This document shows, in pieces, positions 25,500-39,700 of a stretch of 64,000 nt of DNA (its first letter is position 1; the number at the start of each line of letters is the position of its first letter). The stretch spans positions 5,552,884 to 5,616,883 of the forward strand of contig CM041541.1 in the NCBI GenBank assembly GCA_023238725.1. The letters run 5' to 3'. The DNA is from Scortum barcoo. Taxonomy: Eukaryota > Chordata > Actinopteri > Centrarchiformes > Terapontidae. Below the pieces are notes generated by a model. That model was not told the origin of the DNA and did not search any database. It saw only the letters and a program-made list of their open reading frames with translations. Made by a program: the position numbers and the translations under genes.

Positions 25500-28400
25500 G
25501 CCCAGTAATAATCTCCACCCCCGCAGTGTCTTTTTGCTCAATCTTTATTCATCCAGGGAACTAGTGTACTCTTATTCACCAACACTCTGGCACACATTCA
25601 GAAAGTTCACTTCACACATGAAAGATGCCCAACTGGGAGCTGCCAAGCACAATAAAAAGTCTTCAGCTGTCACTGAGGAGCTGCACTGGAACATACAGGG
25701 ATGAAGGGCATCTGAATAGTCGCGGAGGAGATATGTCTTGGGATATGTACAGGCAATCTTTCATCATTTCAAAATTCCCAAGCTTTATTAAAATGTTCTT
25801 CATGATTTATTGGATATTTGAAGTGGGTGTTCATAGCATTAGCTTGCTATACATGTACAGTATATGCAGATTCTTTACGGAGTGTCATGCATGCTTGCAA
25901 TACCAAATACACAGGTACAATGTATATAATTTATTTGATGGTTTAACATGATAATCTATTGAAAAGGGAAGAGAAACATACAGAGATATACAGTATAAAT
26001 CTAAGCCTAAATACATTTTGTGGCAGCACAGAACATTTCACATTCCATTATGGGACCAAGGCCATACAACACCTGAAGTCTTTGATGACTTCTTTTTTTT
26101 TTTGTTACTTTTTTCTTTTAAATGTAGGCTCACATGGCGTGATGTCATATCTAAAATGAGCAGTTGGCAGCTCTCATAAGTGAGTTTGCAAAATATCTTT
26201 TTTGTTTTTAAAAAAAAAAGAAAATCTTTCCAAGTTACGAACTGTAGTTGCATGCACGCTAAACAAGTATCTAGAGTTTGTAACAGTTACCGTTTCTTTC
26301 ATCGATGAGTTTGGTAATTAAGAGTGACTCATACAATGACCAACTGCAGAAATTGGTTTTAAATCTCACCGCGTGACCCGAAAGTCAACGTCTTACTCAA
26401 AGTGAACTAGTAAGCCAGGATTTTTTTTTACTTGCACTGTAAAATAGCTATTTCCTAGCTTCAGTTTTCCAGAAATCCATCTTATTATATCTTATTTACA
26501 CAACACTGAAGCTTTATCAATTTTTAAATTCCATGGGTACAAATTTCCATGCGTCCGTTGCTAGCTAACTGTACCGCTTATGTACAGTTGATACATTGGC
26601 TGTTTGGGGTGAACACAAACGGTATACAAGTCAGATTTTTCTTTGCTTTCTTTCCGAACACACCTTTAGCGAGATATTTTGGCTTATTATACATTAAAGT
26701 TATTTCTCTCTATGACCCGGGGCTTTCTTCTCTCGTGGACCAGGGTCACATCTGCGCCGCGACCCCGTCTACACAGTAGAAAACAGGACACGAAACCAGC
26801 AGGGGATTTGGGGTCATTTGAATGTGGAATCAACTAGAGCCCTAATTAACCAGGGTTGAGGTCAATCCTGTTTCCAGAAAGAAAACTGCATTTGTGCAGC
26901 AACAATCCAAGTACAATACATTCAGTTCTTAGTCATATATCAATCACTGTACACATAAAACTTTACAGCGTTCCACTTCAAATGAAATCGATCCCAAACT
27001 CAGTGACTCTTCAAGCTTCTTAGTCACAACAAAACTCAATGTTAGCGAGTAGCAATATTTTTTTTTTCTACATGTATTCTTGTACATGCACAAAGAGTGT
27101 ATGTATGTCTGAACAAGAATGCTTCAAATTTACATCATCGTCCATGAGTTGTAACTGGTTGATTGCTCTGCGACCTCAGGTGGAATGGCACACAGTTTCT
27201 CAAAAGAGTCGGACAGGAGAGCTATTTTTATCCATAAAACTGTTACACATTGACATTTGTCCATAGTGGAGCGAGCAGCACAGAAAATAAATGGTCTACC
27301 CACGCCCCTCCTCTCTCTCTCTCTCTCAAGCTCCCCTTATCCATTTCCCATCTCACTAACACACACACATGCACATGCACACGCTCTTAAAACACCATCC
27401 CGTCCCTCCCTTCCTTCGTCACTCGCATACGTAAGAATGGGCGTTACATTCTGATGGAAATGATGACCATGGCTCATTATCCTCTCCCTGAAGAATGGAT
27501 CCGATACATTCAGTGCTAGTATGTGCTTATTAGTCGACAGACTGGTTATTGTGGTGCGTCTGCGGAATCGGCAAAATCCATTTGCATCACTTGTTGCTGT
27601 ATGGTGGGGCATGCAGTAACTCTAAAATGCAGAGTGAATGTGCACACAGTGTTTCGAGTGGAACAGATGTTTGAGAAGAAATGTATTCAGAGTGCCCCAC
27701 AAATGCTCAAAAACTAAAGTGATGCTTGAAACTGACCTGTTGGTTCATTTGTTTAATCCTTGTCTTTTTTTTTTCCTTTTTTTTTTTGCACTAAATAGTC
27801 TGACAGTTAAGAGCCAGTAAGACAATCACGAAATGCTCAATATTTGATCATTTTCATTTTGGGTTGTACACACAGTATATATATATATACATTTATGTAT
27901 ATACACACCTATGTACTTATGTACAAAAAATGGGTTTCATTCCTCCGCTCTGTCACCACAACAGTGTTAGTGTTGAGCCAAAAACAAAACGAAAAACAAG
28001 ACGGGTTAGGAAATCAAATGAATACCTGAAGACACAGAGTACAAAAATATCATAATATTTCATGGGTAGAGTAACCGTGTCGCCCAAAAGGCCCTTGGCA
28101 GTTGTTTTAAATTAAAGAAAGATTATTTTTTTGAGAAAGTTTGATCAATTTGAGTGCAATTCTGTCATGCTATCACTTGAAGCACTGTTGCTAGAAGGTA
28201 GAAGTGAGAGAAAAATGGCAGTTTGATTCATATTTGTGCTTTTCTTTTTTCCTTATCAAATTCCCAAAAGGGAGGTTCCGGCGGCATTTTTCTTTTGTCA
28301 AGAAAAAGATGCCAGACAGCAAAAAAATTCAGAACCTGAGTTACAATCATCCTGAACAGAGGACAAAATCCTCAACTTTAAATTATTGTGTTTGGGTAAA

Positions 28401-28692
28401 GGTTTACCAGATCACTGCATGATATAGTTAATAGTAAGTATACTGTATATTATCACCGCTATAAACAAATATAAAGTTGTGACATAACCCAAGGCAAAAA
28501 GGAGTCATTATTTTTCCACTATGGCTGATCATTACATGCATTAATAGTGCATAGGGTACCAGTCAAACATACATTAGTTTGTTTAATGGACTTTTAGGAA
28601 TTGTCTGAACTTATCTGACCACCTGTGTAGTATAAAGGTTTCTTAATTATTATTTTTTGATTAGAAAAATCCTTGCATTAACTGTTATTGTG

Positions 28693-28723
<31 letters not shown>

Positions 28724-29086
28724 GCAAATACTGTATTATTTATTCAATTGCTGGCTTTGTATCTCTCTATTTACACATTACTGAGAGGGCAAATGTTGGG
28801 AAATGACTGTCACAAGTCCCAATTACAGTACATACTTTAGAAAATAAAAAGACCTCGGAACTAAGGACTCAAAAACTGCAAATATAAAAACAATTTTGAC
28901 AAGAACTTGGTCCAAAACTCAGTAGTCTTTTCTCAGTCTGTTTTTTTTTTTTTTTGAACGTTGCAGTCTTCAACTCGACAGATTCCATCATGTATAAAAG
29001 CAACACAAAAAAGGAAGAAAAAGAAACAAAATGAAAAAATAACATAAAATCAAACAAACAAAAGACATCTCAACAAAACAGTCCAA
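25500..29086 (-). other. gabrb: possible 3' UTR of the GABA-A beta gene
   Basis: Sequence beyond the stop is AT-rich and non-coding for several kb. Minus-strand AATAAA matches occur, for example near 25545 (ctttattc) and 28740. Long 3' UTRs are usual for GABA-A beta genes, but nothing here fixes the end point. It also carries (AT)n at 28695-28710 and a T-tract after it. Confidence 0.3.
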
Positions 29087-29458
29087 TCAGACATAGTAGA
29101 GCCAGTAGACGAGGTTAAACAGTGAGAAAACAGAAGGGAAGATGATCCGTGACCAGCGGTCGATGGCGTTCACATCCGTCAGGTCAGGGATTTTGATTTT
29201 GAGCTGTGAGGACCGCCTCCGCAGACGGCTGCGTTTCATCTGGGCAGAGCGGTCCAGAGAGTGGCGGCTGGCGGAGCGCGGGCCGATCCCGCCGCTCTGC
29301 TTGCGGTACTGGATATGCGACGAGGCCGTGCTGTCCAACTGTACCATGGACTGAGAGTTCCTAATGTCCGCCAGGCTGGTGGTGATCTCGCCTCCCGCCA
29401 CCTCGTTATGGATCTCCAGGGTGGTTAGCAGGATGTTCCCGTGGCTGTGCGGCTCCGC
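29087..29458 (-). CDS. gabrb: GABA-A beta terminal exon (cytoplasmic loop, M4)
   Basis: 372 nt including the stop, acceptor catgcAG. It encodes AEPHSHGNILLTTLEIHNE, the variable loop, KRSRLRRRSSQLKIKIPDLT and DVNAIDRWSRI, then M4 (FPSVFSLFNLVYWLYY). It ends YYV-TGA, one residue shorter than the usual YYVN/YYVH tail. The loop is longer than in mammalian beta3 and Ser-rich (RNSQSMVQLDSTASSH). Confidence 0.96.
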   Translation of the reverse strand, partial: AEPHSHGNILLTTLEIHNEVAGGEITTSLADIRNSQSMVQLDSTASSHIQYRKQSGGIGPRSASRHSLDRSAQMKRSRLRRRSSQLKIKIPDLTDVNAIDRWSRIIFPSVFSLFNLVYWLYYV

Positions 29459-32400
29459 CTGCATGCATACATAAATAAGACAACAAATAAACATCATATG
29501 TGCAAATAAATGGAACGGCTAGAGAGGATAATACCTGAAATTTTAAGGCACTCTCCTTCGGAGCATTCGAGAGATGCAAAACGACAACAAAGTGATGCAA
29601 ACTATTACAAAGAGACATAAAATGACTACAAAGAGAAGGCAAATGTCCAACAAGTTCTACAAAGTGATACAAAACAACTACAGAGAGATACCAAATGACT
29701 CAAAAGAGATGCAAAATGACAACAAAGTGGCTTCAAAGAGACGCAAAACGACAACCAGGAGATGCAGTCCTACCATAACGAGATGCAAGATATAGGCAAA
29801 ACAACCACACAGAGACACAAAATGCATCAGTGTTGTTTGTAGTTGTACTGTGTCTCAGTCTCTGGGTGTTTTGCTCCTATGGGACGGGTGGAAGGTCTTT
29901 TTCATGTCTGTGCCAGGGGGCCTTTGTTTCATAATCCATTTGTGGATATCACGTCATGCTTTTGCAATGTTAAGTTAAAGTTTTAAATGTGTTACTTGAT
30001 GCCCTTTGTAGTTTCCTCAAAAATTCCTACAATGCAGTGAAGATTGTGTAGCCTCCACCATGATGGCATTATTAATCACATTTTTTTAATGGCAGGAGGA
30101 GAGTTTCCATTGATATTTGATCAAAGAAATGTCGGCTACATATTTTTTCTTCTTCTGCATGATTAAAATTTAAAATGGCAGGCAGGGGAGAAAGAGCCAC
30201 ATCAATTTATATTGAGTTTTATGTATATATGTATATATATATATATATTATATATATTGAGTTGCCATGACAGTGCGTAAACACACAGCGGCTTGGTGCT
30301 CCCGGCTTTGTTTCTTTTTATTTATGTTTTTAGTTATCTTTTTAGTTATTTTACAGTGTCCCTGCAGCAGCAGCTGAGTACAGTAGGGCCAAGTTGTTGG
30401 AGATTGGGGAGAGTGCCTGGTGTACAGCCGCGAACATCATCGGAACACACTGAATATCTGGCAGTGAAATGCAGACCATTTAAGATGGCTAGAGAGCTCT
30501 CTGTTCTATCCTGATTGTAGCCATCTACATACCACCACGAGCTAATGCTAAATTAGCACTGGAGGAGCTGTACTGCATGATCAGTCTGCAGATGAACAAC
30601 AATCCAGAGGCGGCTGTGATCGTGGCCGGAGACTTTAACCACGTCGAGTTAAAGGCAGTTTTCCCCAAATTCCATCGTTACATAAACTTTCCAACGAGAG
30701 ACAATAATACCTTGGATCAAGTTTACTGTAACATCCCTGGAGCATACAAGGCTGTTGCAGCTCCACACCTGGGCATGTCGGACCACACCACATCTCTGTG
30801 AATCTGATCCCTGCCTACAAACCTCTGATCTGCAGGACAAGACCAACCACCAGAACTGTACAGGTTTGGACTGAGGAGGCGTCTTCAGCATTACAGGACT
30901 GCTTTGAGTGCACTGACTGGGAAGTGTTCAAGGAGGGCACAGATCTGGATGGATATATGTCATCGGTTCTGTCCTACCTAAAGTTCTGTACTGATGCTAT
31001 TCTACCCACAAAGACCATCAAGGTTTTCCCAAATCAAAAACCATGGCTGGACAGCACAGTGAAGCCCCTACTCAAAGCCTGTGACGCTGCCTACAGGTCA
31101 GGTGACAAGCTGACCTGACCTATAGCATTGCCTGAAAAGAACTGAAAAAAGGAATTAAGCTAGCAAAAAGCAGGTATAAACGGTGCATTGAGGAGCATTT
31201 TGAAAACAACAACCCACATAGTATGTGGAGAGGCATCAAGACAATAACGGACTATAAGCGCAGTGATCAGCTGGTTAGCCACGATTCCACTTCTCCCCGA
31301 CACCCTGAACATATTCTACGCCCGCTTTGACACACCTGGCAGCAGAGAGAGTGTTCACCTTTCCCGGCTGGAAGAACAGCATCAGCCTCTTCACTCTCTT
31401 CACCAGTGACTGTTCTGCCATCCACTCCACAAACACCATCGTAAAGTTTGCAGACGACACCACCATAGTGGGCCCTTCATATCGGAACAATGATGAGACC
31501 CACTACAGAGAGGAGATCCAGCACCTTACTCAAACTTAGCCCGGGTGGTGAAAACAGCACAGAGGATTGTGGGAAGTCCTCAATATATGCTGGCCGGATC
31601 CAGAAGAAGGCCCGACATACTGCATACGCGACGACAGGTTTTTCCCCAGAGCTGTACAATGCATTTCCCCCTACTGAGAACTTGAGACATGCACTTGACT
31701 GCACTTGAACAACTGACCCACCCCCCTACTGTGCATTGCTGCTGCAACTTTGGACTTTGGATTTGGATATTTGTGTACATATTACATATTTTTACTATAT
31801 ATTTACGTTTAAAGCTGGAATTCACCAATCTCAATTTCGTCATGTGGAAACATGATGACAATAAATGATTCTTGAAAAATGTAATTACAGAGAAATCAAA
31901 ATGTCCACTGATTGTACTTGGGTGTGATGGCTCCCGTTACAACCTCCCCTCTGAAGCAAGTCAAGTTTTTTTTCTGGACCGAAGCCACATGAACCCACAT
32001 CATCACCACTTTCACCAATTTAATACACACAACGGAGATGCATCATACTCCATGCCTTTAATGTGTGCGCCGCAAAACAAACAAACGGTAATGGACGATG
32101 GTGATCTTTCATGCAAAAGCAGCAACATTGGATGTCCCACATATCCATTTTTTAAGGTCTCAGTATTTACACAGAACAAAATGTTTTTAACTAAGAGCGC
32201 TTCAAGTGTGTTTAGACAGAAAGCAAAGCACATTCTGTGTTTTCTCTACAAACTTTTGGATAATTTCTGTGCTGTGTTAGCTAGCTTCTAACCAATCATA
32301 TGATATATTCTGTGTGAACACACTTTTTGAATAAAGATCCTGTTACTTTCTGTAAACGTTTTTGACATGCTACTCCAACCATGTTACTGATCTGAAATGT

Positions 32401-35400
32401 TACTTGACGCATTCAAATGTCACTGTTTTGAAAGCAGCGGGCTATAACTTACTAGTATTATTCATCAGTACATATTATTCAGTTCCATGAAATATTTTCT
32501 AAATTTATTACATATTTCAAGTGATAAATATGTTTTTTTAAACGATCCTGCCACTAATGCAGCGAAGATGGGGGACCTCTGCAGTGACTACCCACTGAAA
32601 GTCTGACTGTTTTACCAAATCCTGACATGCGCAATGTTGCTTTATGAAAGCCACGTGAAGAAATGCTGCTTTTAATGATAAAAGAAAGATATACAGACAG
32701 CATGCATTCAGGGTGACCTTCGAAAGGAGAAACAGATCCATTTCTGAAACACCACTTTAACGACGCAAGATCGAGCATGAGCATCATTTCAATGTGGAGA
32801 AAACTGCAATGGAAGAGTCAAAGTCAAATGAATACTCCTGAGAATATGGTAATGTCATGAGGATGCCTGTCGTCGCTTGATTCATTCCATGGATGGGTAG
32901 ATATTTTGCATTGAAGGCAAAATAAAAAAAATAATAAAGGAAAACATCCATGTCAGCTGATGGCAATGGCAGAGTTGACTCAAGGATACTAAAGAGTCGC
33001 ACTGAACAAACAACTCACCGAGCGTGAGTGGCGAAGACCTTTAACCTGATTGGACCGTTTTAGGGACGCGGTCCTACTACCTGCCTCCTGAGGAGATGAA
33101 AATATTCAGCCACATGTGGGGAACAAATACCTGAAAATTGATTCTTAAACCCAACATATTTTGTGTACTGAAGCCTCCACTGGGATACAGATCAGTAAAA
33201 TCATAGTGTGAGACAGTTCGATTATGCAGAACGTTTTGCGGCTTCTGCTAGCAACAGCTGACAAAATGTTATAGGTTCGATTTTATGATAACTGTTTTAT
33301 CGTTCAAGAAGTTGGGAGAAAGAATAAAGAAGGAATCTGAGACGCAGATAGTGACATTCTGCAGCATCGTCTGTGTGGAAATAACCGAATATAATCTTTA
33401 CATTTATCACAGGGACCACTGGCTTCTTCTGGTTGGGAGAAAAAAAACAGAATATTTCTACAAAATCAGCAACATCAAATTCAACATTCTCACAGTCCGA
33501 CACCTACAGCACCATTCAATTACTTTCAAATTCAATCTTCTGTCCATTCATTCAAAAGTCATGTCACAAATCCTCCCCGATCACCGAATCCCAACTCACC
33601 CTCGCGGCATCGTACTTGGCCGCCCTCTCGTTGTTGGCCTTCTCTGCCTTCTCCGCCAGCTTCTTCTGCATCTGAGGGCCCCTCCCGAAGAAGATGTAGT
33701 TGACGAAGGCGTACTCCAGCAGGGCCAGGAACACCATGACGAAGCAGCCCATCAGGTACATGTCGATGGCCTTGACATAGGGGATCTTGGGCAGCGTCTC
33801 TCTCAAGTGGGTGTTGATGGTGGTCATTGTCAGCACCGTGGTGATCCCTTAGGTAAGGAAAAAGAAAAGTATATATTTCTAATCATTAGAAATTTTGTAA
33901 TATTGTAATACTGTCTAGTTACCTGCTACTCGTAAGCTCTATTGGTGTAGTTTGGTACATAGGTTACCATCTCATCTCTCTTCTATCATCACACAGCATT
34001 ATTTAAAGGATAGAACATCAAAATAAAATGTTTTTTTTTTTCTCCCACACTTCCTCATTACCAGTCTTGGCAACCTATCTGGGATGGTGAATGTGACGCT
34101 TAATTAGTCCAAACCTTTTATAGCACAAGCCTGTCTTGAAGAAGCACCCCGCCACTCTAAGCAGATGCTGCTGTCTCGTCAGTAACCTACAGGTCACGTC
34201 GGAGAAAACTCCAACAGAAGTCTTAGGTGTTACTATAGAAACAAGGATATTTTTATAGGAAACATGTTTACTCTCTGGCTATTTCCTCTGCTAGTTAAGA
34301 GCAGGACTGACCCAGTGGGGGAAAAAAAATAATTATGCTGCTCTGAAATATCCTTGTTGAATGAGAATGAATGTCAATGAAACAGTGAGGGAGAGGATGG
34401 GAGGTGGGGGGGGCAAACACTGCGTCATGTGCAGCATTTATCTTGAGAGCTCTTATGAAACAATTTCCTGATCACTTTCATGTGCAATCTTATTTCGCTC
34501 GCATGAACAGTCGCGCACTGGTAGGTGAGTGCGTAACCTCGGCTTCATTGAAATTCAAAGGTCTCCCTCGAAACCTCCAACTGCCCCTTGGTCATCCAGC
34601 AGAAATAACTCATTAGAATAACGCTGCATATATCTGTCCCCCAGCTCTTGGTAACCTTAACCGCGACGCGTGCCGGGTGGCTTGGTTATATGCTGTCTAA
34701 AAAGGCGCACTTTTCCATTTTTGCAGGATGTTTCTGTGTCTGGTTGTGTTTTGCAGCTGTGCTAACATGCGCGTCTTCCGTACACTTCACAAGTTGCCGC
34801 GAACAACTCTCACTCATATTCATGCAATCGCTGACCTCCTGCAGTGCAATAACGCTATATCTTATCTCATTACATATATAAAAATATATATGGCAGATAT
34901 AACTCTACTACTTTATCTTCTCGTGCTGGAAATAAATGGAGCCTATCAGTAGCCGCTCGTATAACACGCACGGACAAGGCTTCAGGAAAGTGTGCCCGTG
35001 AATGTGTGAATGTGTGTGTGTGTGTGTGTCATAAAGTACAGTGACGAGACAAGGAACAGTCGGGGGGGTTGGGAGGAGGCAGCGGGATAGCTAAGGTCAA
35101 TCTAGCCCTTACTGTGATTTATTGGCATATTACAAGGCTAACACCACTCGCATCATCAGAGGCTGCGCGGGAATCGGCCGTGAATGTGAGCGAGCTTGCC
35201 TGCGCGTCCACACGCTCCCCATCTCTGCCCCTATTGGACGGTGCAATCTCTCTCTCTCTCTCTTTTTTTTTTTTTGCTTAACGACAGCCTTGTTCTTTAT
35301 AGGTGTTCTCTCGGCTGCGCCATTACTCTCTGTCCTTCACTCCCTCCCTCTGTCCCTCCTCCTCCTCCTCCCTCTCTTTTGCGCCCTCCCTCACTCCATG

Positions 35401-36701
35401 CTCGGACAATTTAATCAAGGGGCCGTGCGCCCATGGGCCTCTCTCCTTTTTCATCACGCCGTTACACTCTCTGGGGAGAAATATAGTTTTATAGGGTTTC
35501 TCTCACTCTCTGTCTTTCTCGCACTCTCTCACCCCCTCTCTCTGTCTTGTCCCATTGTGCTCTGCCTCTTCCTCTTATCTCTCCCTCTGCCTCAATCTCC
35601 CCCCACTCTCCCTCTCTCGTTTTTCCCTTCACCTTACCCCCCAACAGATCTCACCATCATTTAGCAGGGTGGTTTCCTGCGTTGCTCGCACTGCACCTCG
35701 TTCTGCCCCCCCTTTTTTCCTCTCTCTTGTTATATGTCCCCGAGTCTCTTTTCCACCCTTACAGCTGGAACAAAGGCACACAGCAATCAAATCTCCTCTA
35801 ATCACAAGCCAATAGGCCATTAGCAACACAGCTCAACATTATAAAAAGGAAAAAGGTATCATGTAGGATGCAATAAAGGATGTGAAACGGCAATGAATGT
35901 TAACTCTCGAGAATGGAGGCATGGGCGGTAAATCAAAGCAGTGTTAATTGAACACGTCCATTCATCACTTGCAGACAGCGCAAATTGTCAGCCGTCTAAT
36001 TAGCATGCAATTGTGTTTGTGACATTTTGGGATTGAGTGAAAAAAAAGCTGTTTCTGAGGTCTGGAAGTGAAGTCAAACTTGTGTCTACCATTACACTAG
36101 AAGTGCTCCCATACCAATTATAGCGAATGCCCACACCTTGACTGTTCACCTAATATGATTATGAATGAAGGGCACGACTGTGGGAAAAAGGTTGCAACCA
36201 GATTAGGGTGTGAGCAGGTCATTTGTAACTTTGCAATCCTTTGAAATTGCTCAGGAAAATGAGATTCTCCTTCAAACAATTCAATTGTTTGCCTGCTGCC
36301 TCTTTGAATTGATTTCTCCCTGATCATTACACTGCTCTTACTGGCAGGTTTGCACACACAAAGGGGCTACGCACGCACACGTGCATGTCACACACACACC
36401 TATGCGCACACGCACACCCTACTCCACCATCAAGATACCTGCTGAAAGCTCGTAGCAATCCATCAGGACAAGTGAATGGACCTCCTCCGGTTGCCTCTCA
36501 GCTGAGGAGGCACACACCGGATATTGCAGCTAGCAGGACTTCACAACACATAGCACACACACACACACACACAGATGTAGAAGCAGGTGCACATTCGGAG
36601 GCACGCAGTAATGAACGGATATTGAACGCATGCCTTAACGAAAAGAAAAACCGGTCCATGTCAAGCAGGCAAATAACGGTGGATGTAAAACAGAAAAGTA
36701 T

Positions 36702-36752
<51 letters not shown>

Positions 36753-39700
36753 CTTCAGATATCCATTTCGGTCTCTCACCAGCTCTGTGTGTCTGTGGAT
36801 AACAGGTAATGGATCAAGCCATGTTCTCCAGAAAGCATTATGATGTGTTCGGGTCATTACTGTTCCATTATCTCTCCATATTAAGATGATGTAAAGACCA
36901 CAGCCGCAGCATGTACTATGTCCAAACAACACTATACATGGTAGCTTCATTATACTCCCATGTTCAAATTACCACAAACAAATGCTTTTCTTTTTGAACT
37001 CACTTAAACTCTCAATGGAATCTGAACACATAAGGTGCTTTTCCCCACAGACAGAGGACCACGACATTCATTGTGTGTTGAAGGTGACACATTTGAGACT
37101 GATTGCAGAGTTGAAGTTCAGCATAATAAGCTTTTGTTCAAGCATACATTTCCATACTATTGCTAATTTCATGGAGTTTTGTGTTTAGAAAGAAGAAAAT
37201 CTGATAATGTGTGTTGTGCTGCGCTATTAATCACGACTGCAGTGGAAAGTCTTTTGTCTATTGACAGTCTTTGTATTATCTATATATCTATGTATTATCC
37301 TCTCTCACGCCTGATCCCTCATGTCATTTCAAACCAGCCGCTTCAGTATTCATCAGAGACCAAACTGTGCCACGACCCCCTGCGAGGACTCACAAAGATT
37401 ACAAACCAGCGACCCTGCTGCTTCCATCTTTGCCTTGTTTACTGCTCATGGGGGCCCCCAACCGTGAGAGGGCCTTTGCACCCACACAAGCACTCCTCAA
37501 TGAGAAGTGGAATTATGCTCATTAGAGACGTTATGTTTATATGGCTCTCGGCGGCCTCTCGGTGACCACAGCAAAGGCACAGGCAGGCACAAGGTATGAC
37601 CTTGTTTGGTCACAGTCAAGTTTGTGTATTCATGTGTTCTCCCAAAGGAAAGGCAGAAAGAAAAATGGACGTAATAACACATATACAGCTTCAATATTTA
37701 CATGCTTCAAAGTCAAATTGAGTAGCCCGTGCTCACAGAAGACAGGGACCTAATTTCCTCTACAGCAAACATAATAGAACTGTCCTTCAGATCCATTTCC
37801 ATTTGGCCCTCCAATTTCCAAGCCGTGCCCCGAAGCTCCCACTAATAACGCGACAGTATGAGAAGTTCAGCTTCTCGCGTTTGGGAATCCATCAGGGAGG
37901 TTCTCTCATCTGAGGAGGCCAAACACCTGCTCCCTCAACAGTCACTGCTCCTTACCTAGAGCCACTCTGGCGGCCGACGCGTCATAGTTTATCCAGAAGG
38001 AGACCCAGGAGAGGATGGTAATCAGGATCGATGGCATGTATGTCTGCAGGATGAAGTAGCCGATGTTCCTCTTCAGCTTGAAGCTCAGAGACAGACGAGG
38101 GTAGGCACCTAAGGAAAGAGGAGAGGAAGATAGAAGAAAAAAGTGGTTTCACCGATTTGAAGAAAACAACGTAAAACATTCAAATATTCACAGTAAAAAC
38201 AACATCTAACTTATATTATTCATAGGAGCACACAGGGACACCTTGTGTTTTTGTTTCAGTTTCCATGACAACCCCATCAGCATGGGTTGGATTTATTGCC
38301 ATGGTAACAAGTATCCCCTTTGCTAGCACAAACACACCAACTCTCTATAACACACACACACCTAACACACAAAAACATAACCCTATTTTGTGATGATGTG
38401 ACACAATTCAGGGTGGTTATAAAAATTTCATCCCGTTCTCATTTATCAATTTTCCACATCTCATCCACCTACATGATTCACATCATGACTGCGAGGGATT
38501 CAGTGGAATAATAGCTTTATAAATGCATGTGGCAGCGCCTCTGACGCTTTAGAAGTCAGGAATTTAAAATAACATTCCTCACCACGATTTGTGGTGAGAG
38601 AGCACTTCTGCCATTACTTCTCCATGACCTGGAATATAAACACTGTATGTGCGCATGAAATTTCTCATCAATCTCCCAGCGTATGTCTCTTTATGGATTG
38701 AATCTATGGCTCGTTACTCCCACTATTCTTAGCCCTTTTCCCATTTTCGTTCTATATTGGAAGAGAAGTGGGGGCCATTACACTGTAATTTCCAATCCGT
38801 GGGTTTCAGCCAAAGCTACTTGTGGCGAGCGTGGGTCCAATCGACTGCACACTTGTGTGCAGAGTTGGACAGAGTCACACAATCTCATTAAGATTCTGTG
38901 CCTACTGCACATTAGATTGCACTAAAATCCTGACATGTTATTTCAAAAGGCTGGGCTGTTCATCAAATGTTATTATCCACTGTAACTGCTACCGACCCAG
39001 TTTGTAACCTACATTATATATAGGTCTATATGGGTTAGTTATGTACTGTGTCATGTACCCAGGCCACATAGACTTGTAAGACGCCACAAATATTGTTGTA
39101 GTAGTGAAACATTGGTCAGAAAATAAAAAGTGCATTGATTTCTCTTAACCTGATGATTTATGGTCTATAAAAATCTGCTGTCATACACAAATACACCCTA
39201 TGTGTTTTACAGGTCCAACAGCAGCATGAGTTTGTTTGGAATAAACAGAGTACTTTGAACAAGGACAGTGGCACTAACAGGGACAGGAACTAAAAACAGA
39301 GTACTTTGAACAAGGACAGTGGCACTAACAGGGACAGGAACTAAAAAAAATTAAGGTAAAACAAATTAATGACTCAGAGAAGAAGAAGAGCAAGACAGCC
39401 TCTGTCCATCAGAGATAAAGAGCTTAAAGACGATGGGGGGTGAAGCAGATGTGACTTTTTTCCTGGGATGGGAAGGTTCCGGTGTCATGCATTGAACACA
39501 AAACACTAGACCAGATCAGTGATCATAGTATTACTCTACCTGTCAGACAGCAAATCAAGCTAAACAAGAATTTTGCAGATTTCTGTTAACAGTTATTTTC
39601 ATTATCAGTTAAGCCGAGTGTTGTTTTTGAGTAGGGGGATGGAAAGTAATGGATTTATCTGCATGATTTAAAGGGTTTTTATGATCAAGGGCATTCCTTA

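Noticed and set aside
33285..33908. Plus-strand open frame of about 207 codons
   Set aside because: It lies antisense over receptor exon 8 and mirrors its codons. The flanks are intronic.
35122..35664. Plus-strand Leu/Ser/Pro-rich open frame
   Set aside because: A pyrimidine-rich low-complexity stretch open in several frames at once. Not a gene.
36385..36843. Open frames on both strands across the CA repeat
   Set aside because: They consist mostly of (TH)n or (CV)n from a microsatellite, with no family similarity or splice context.
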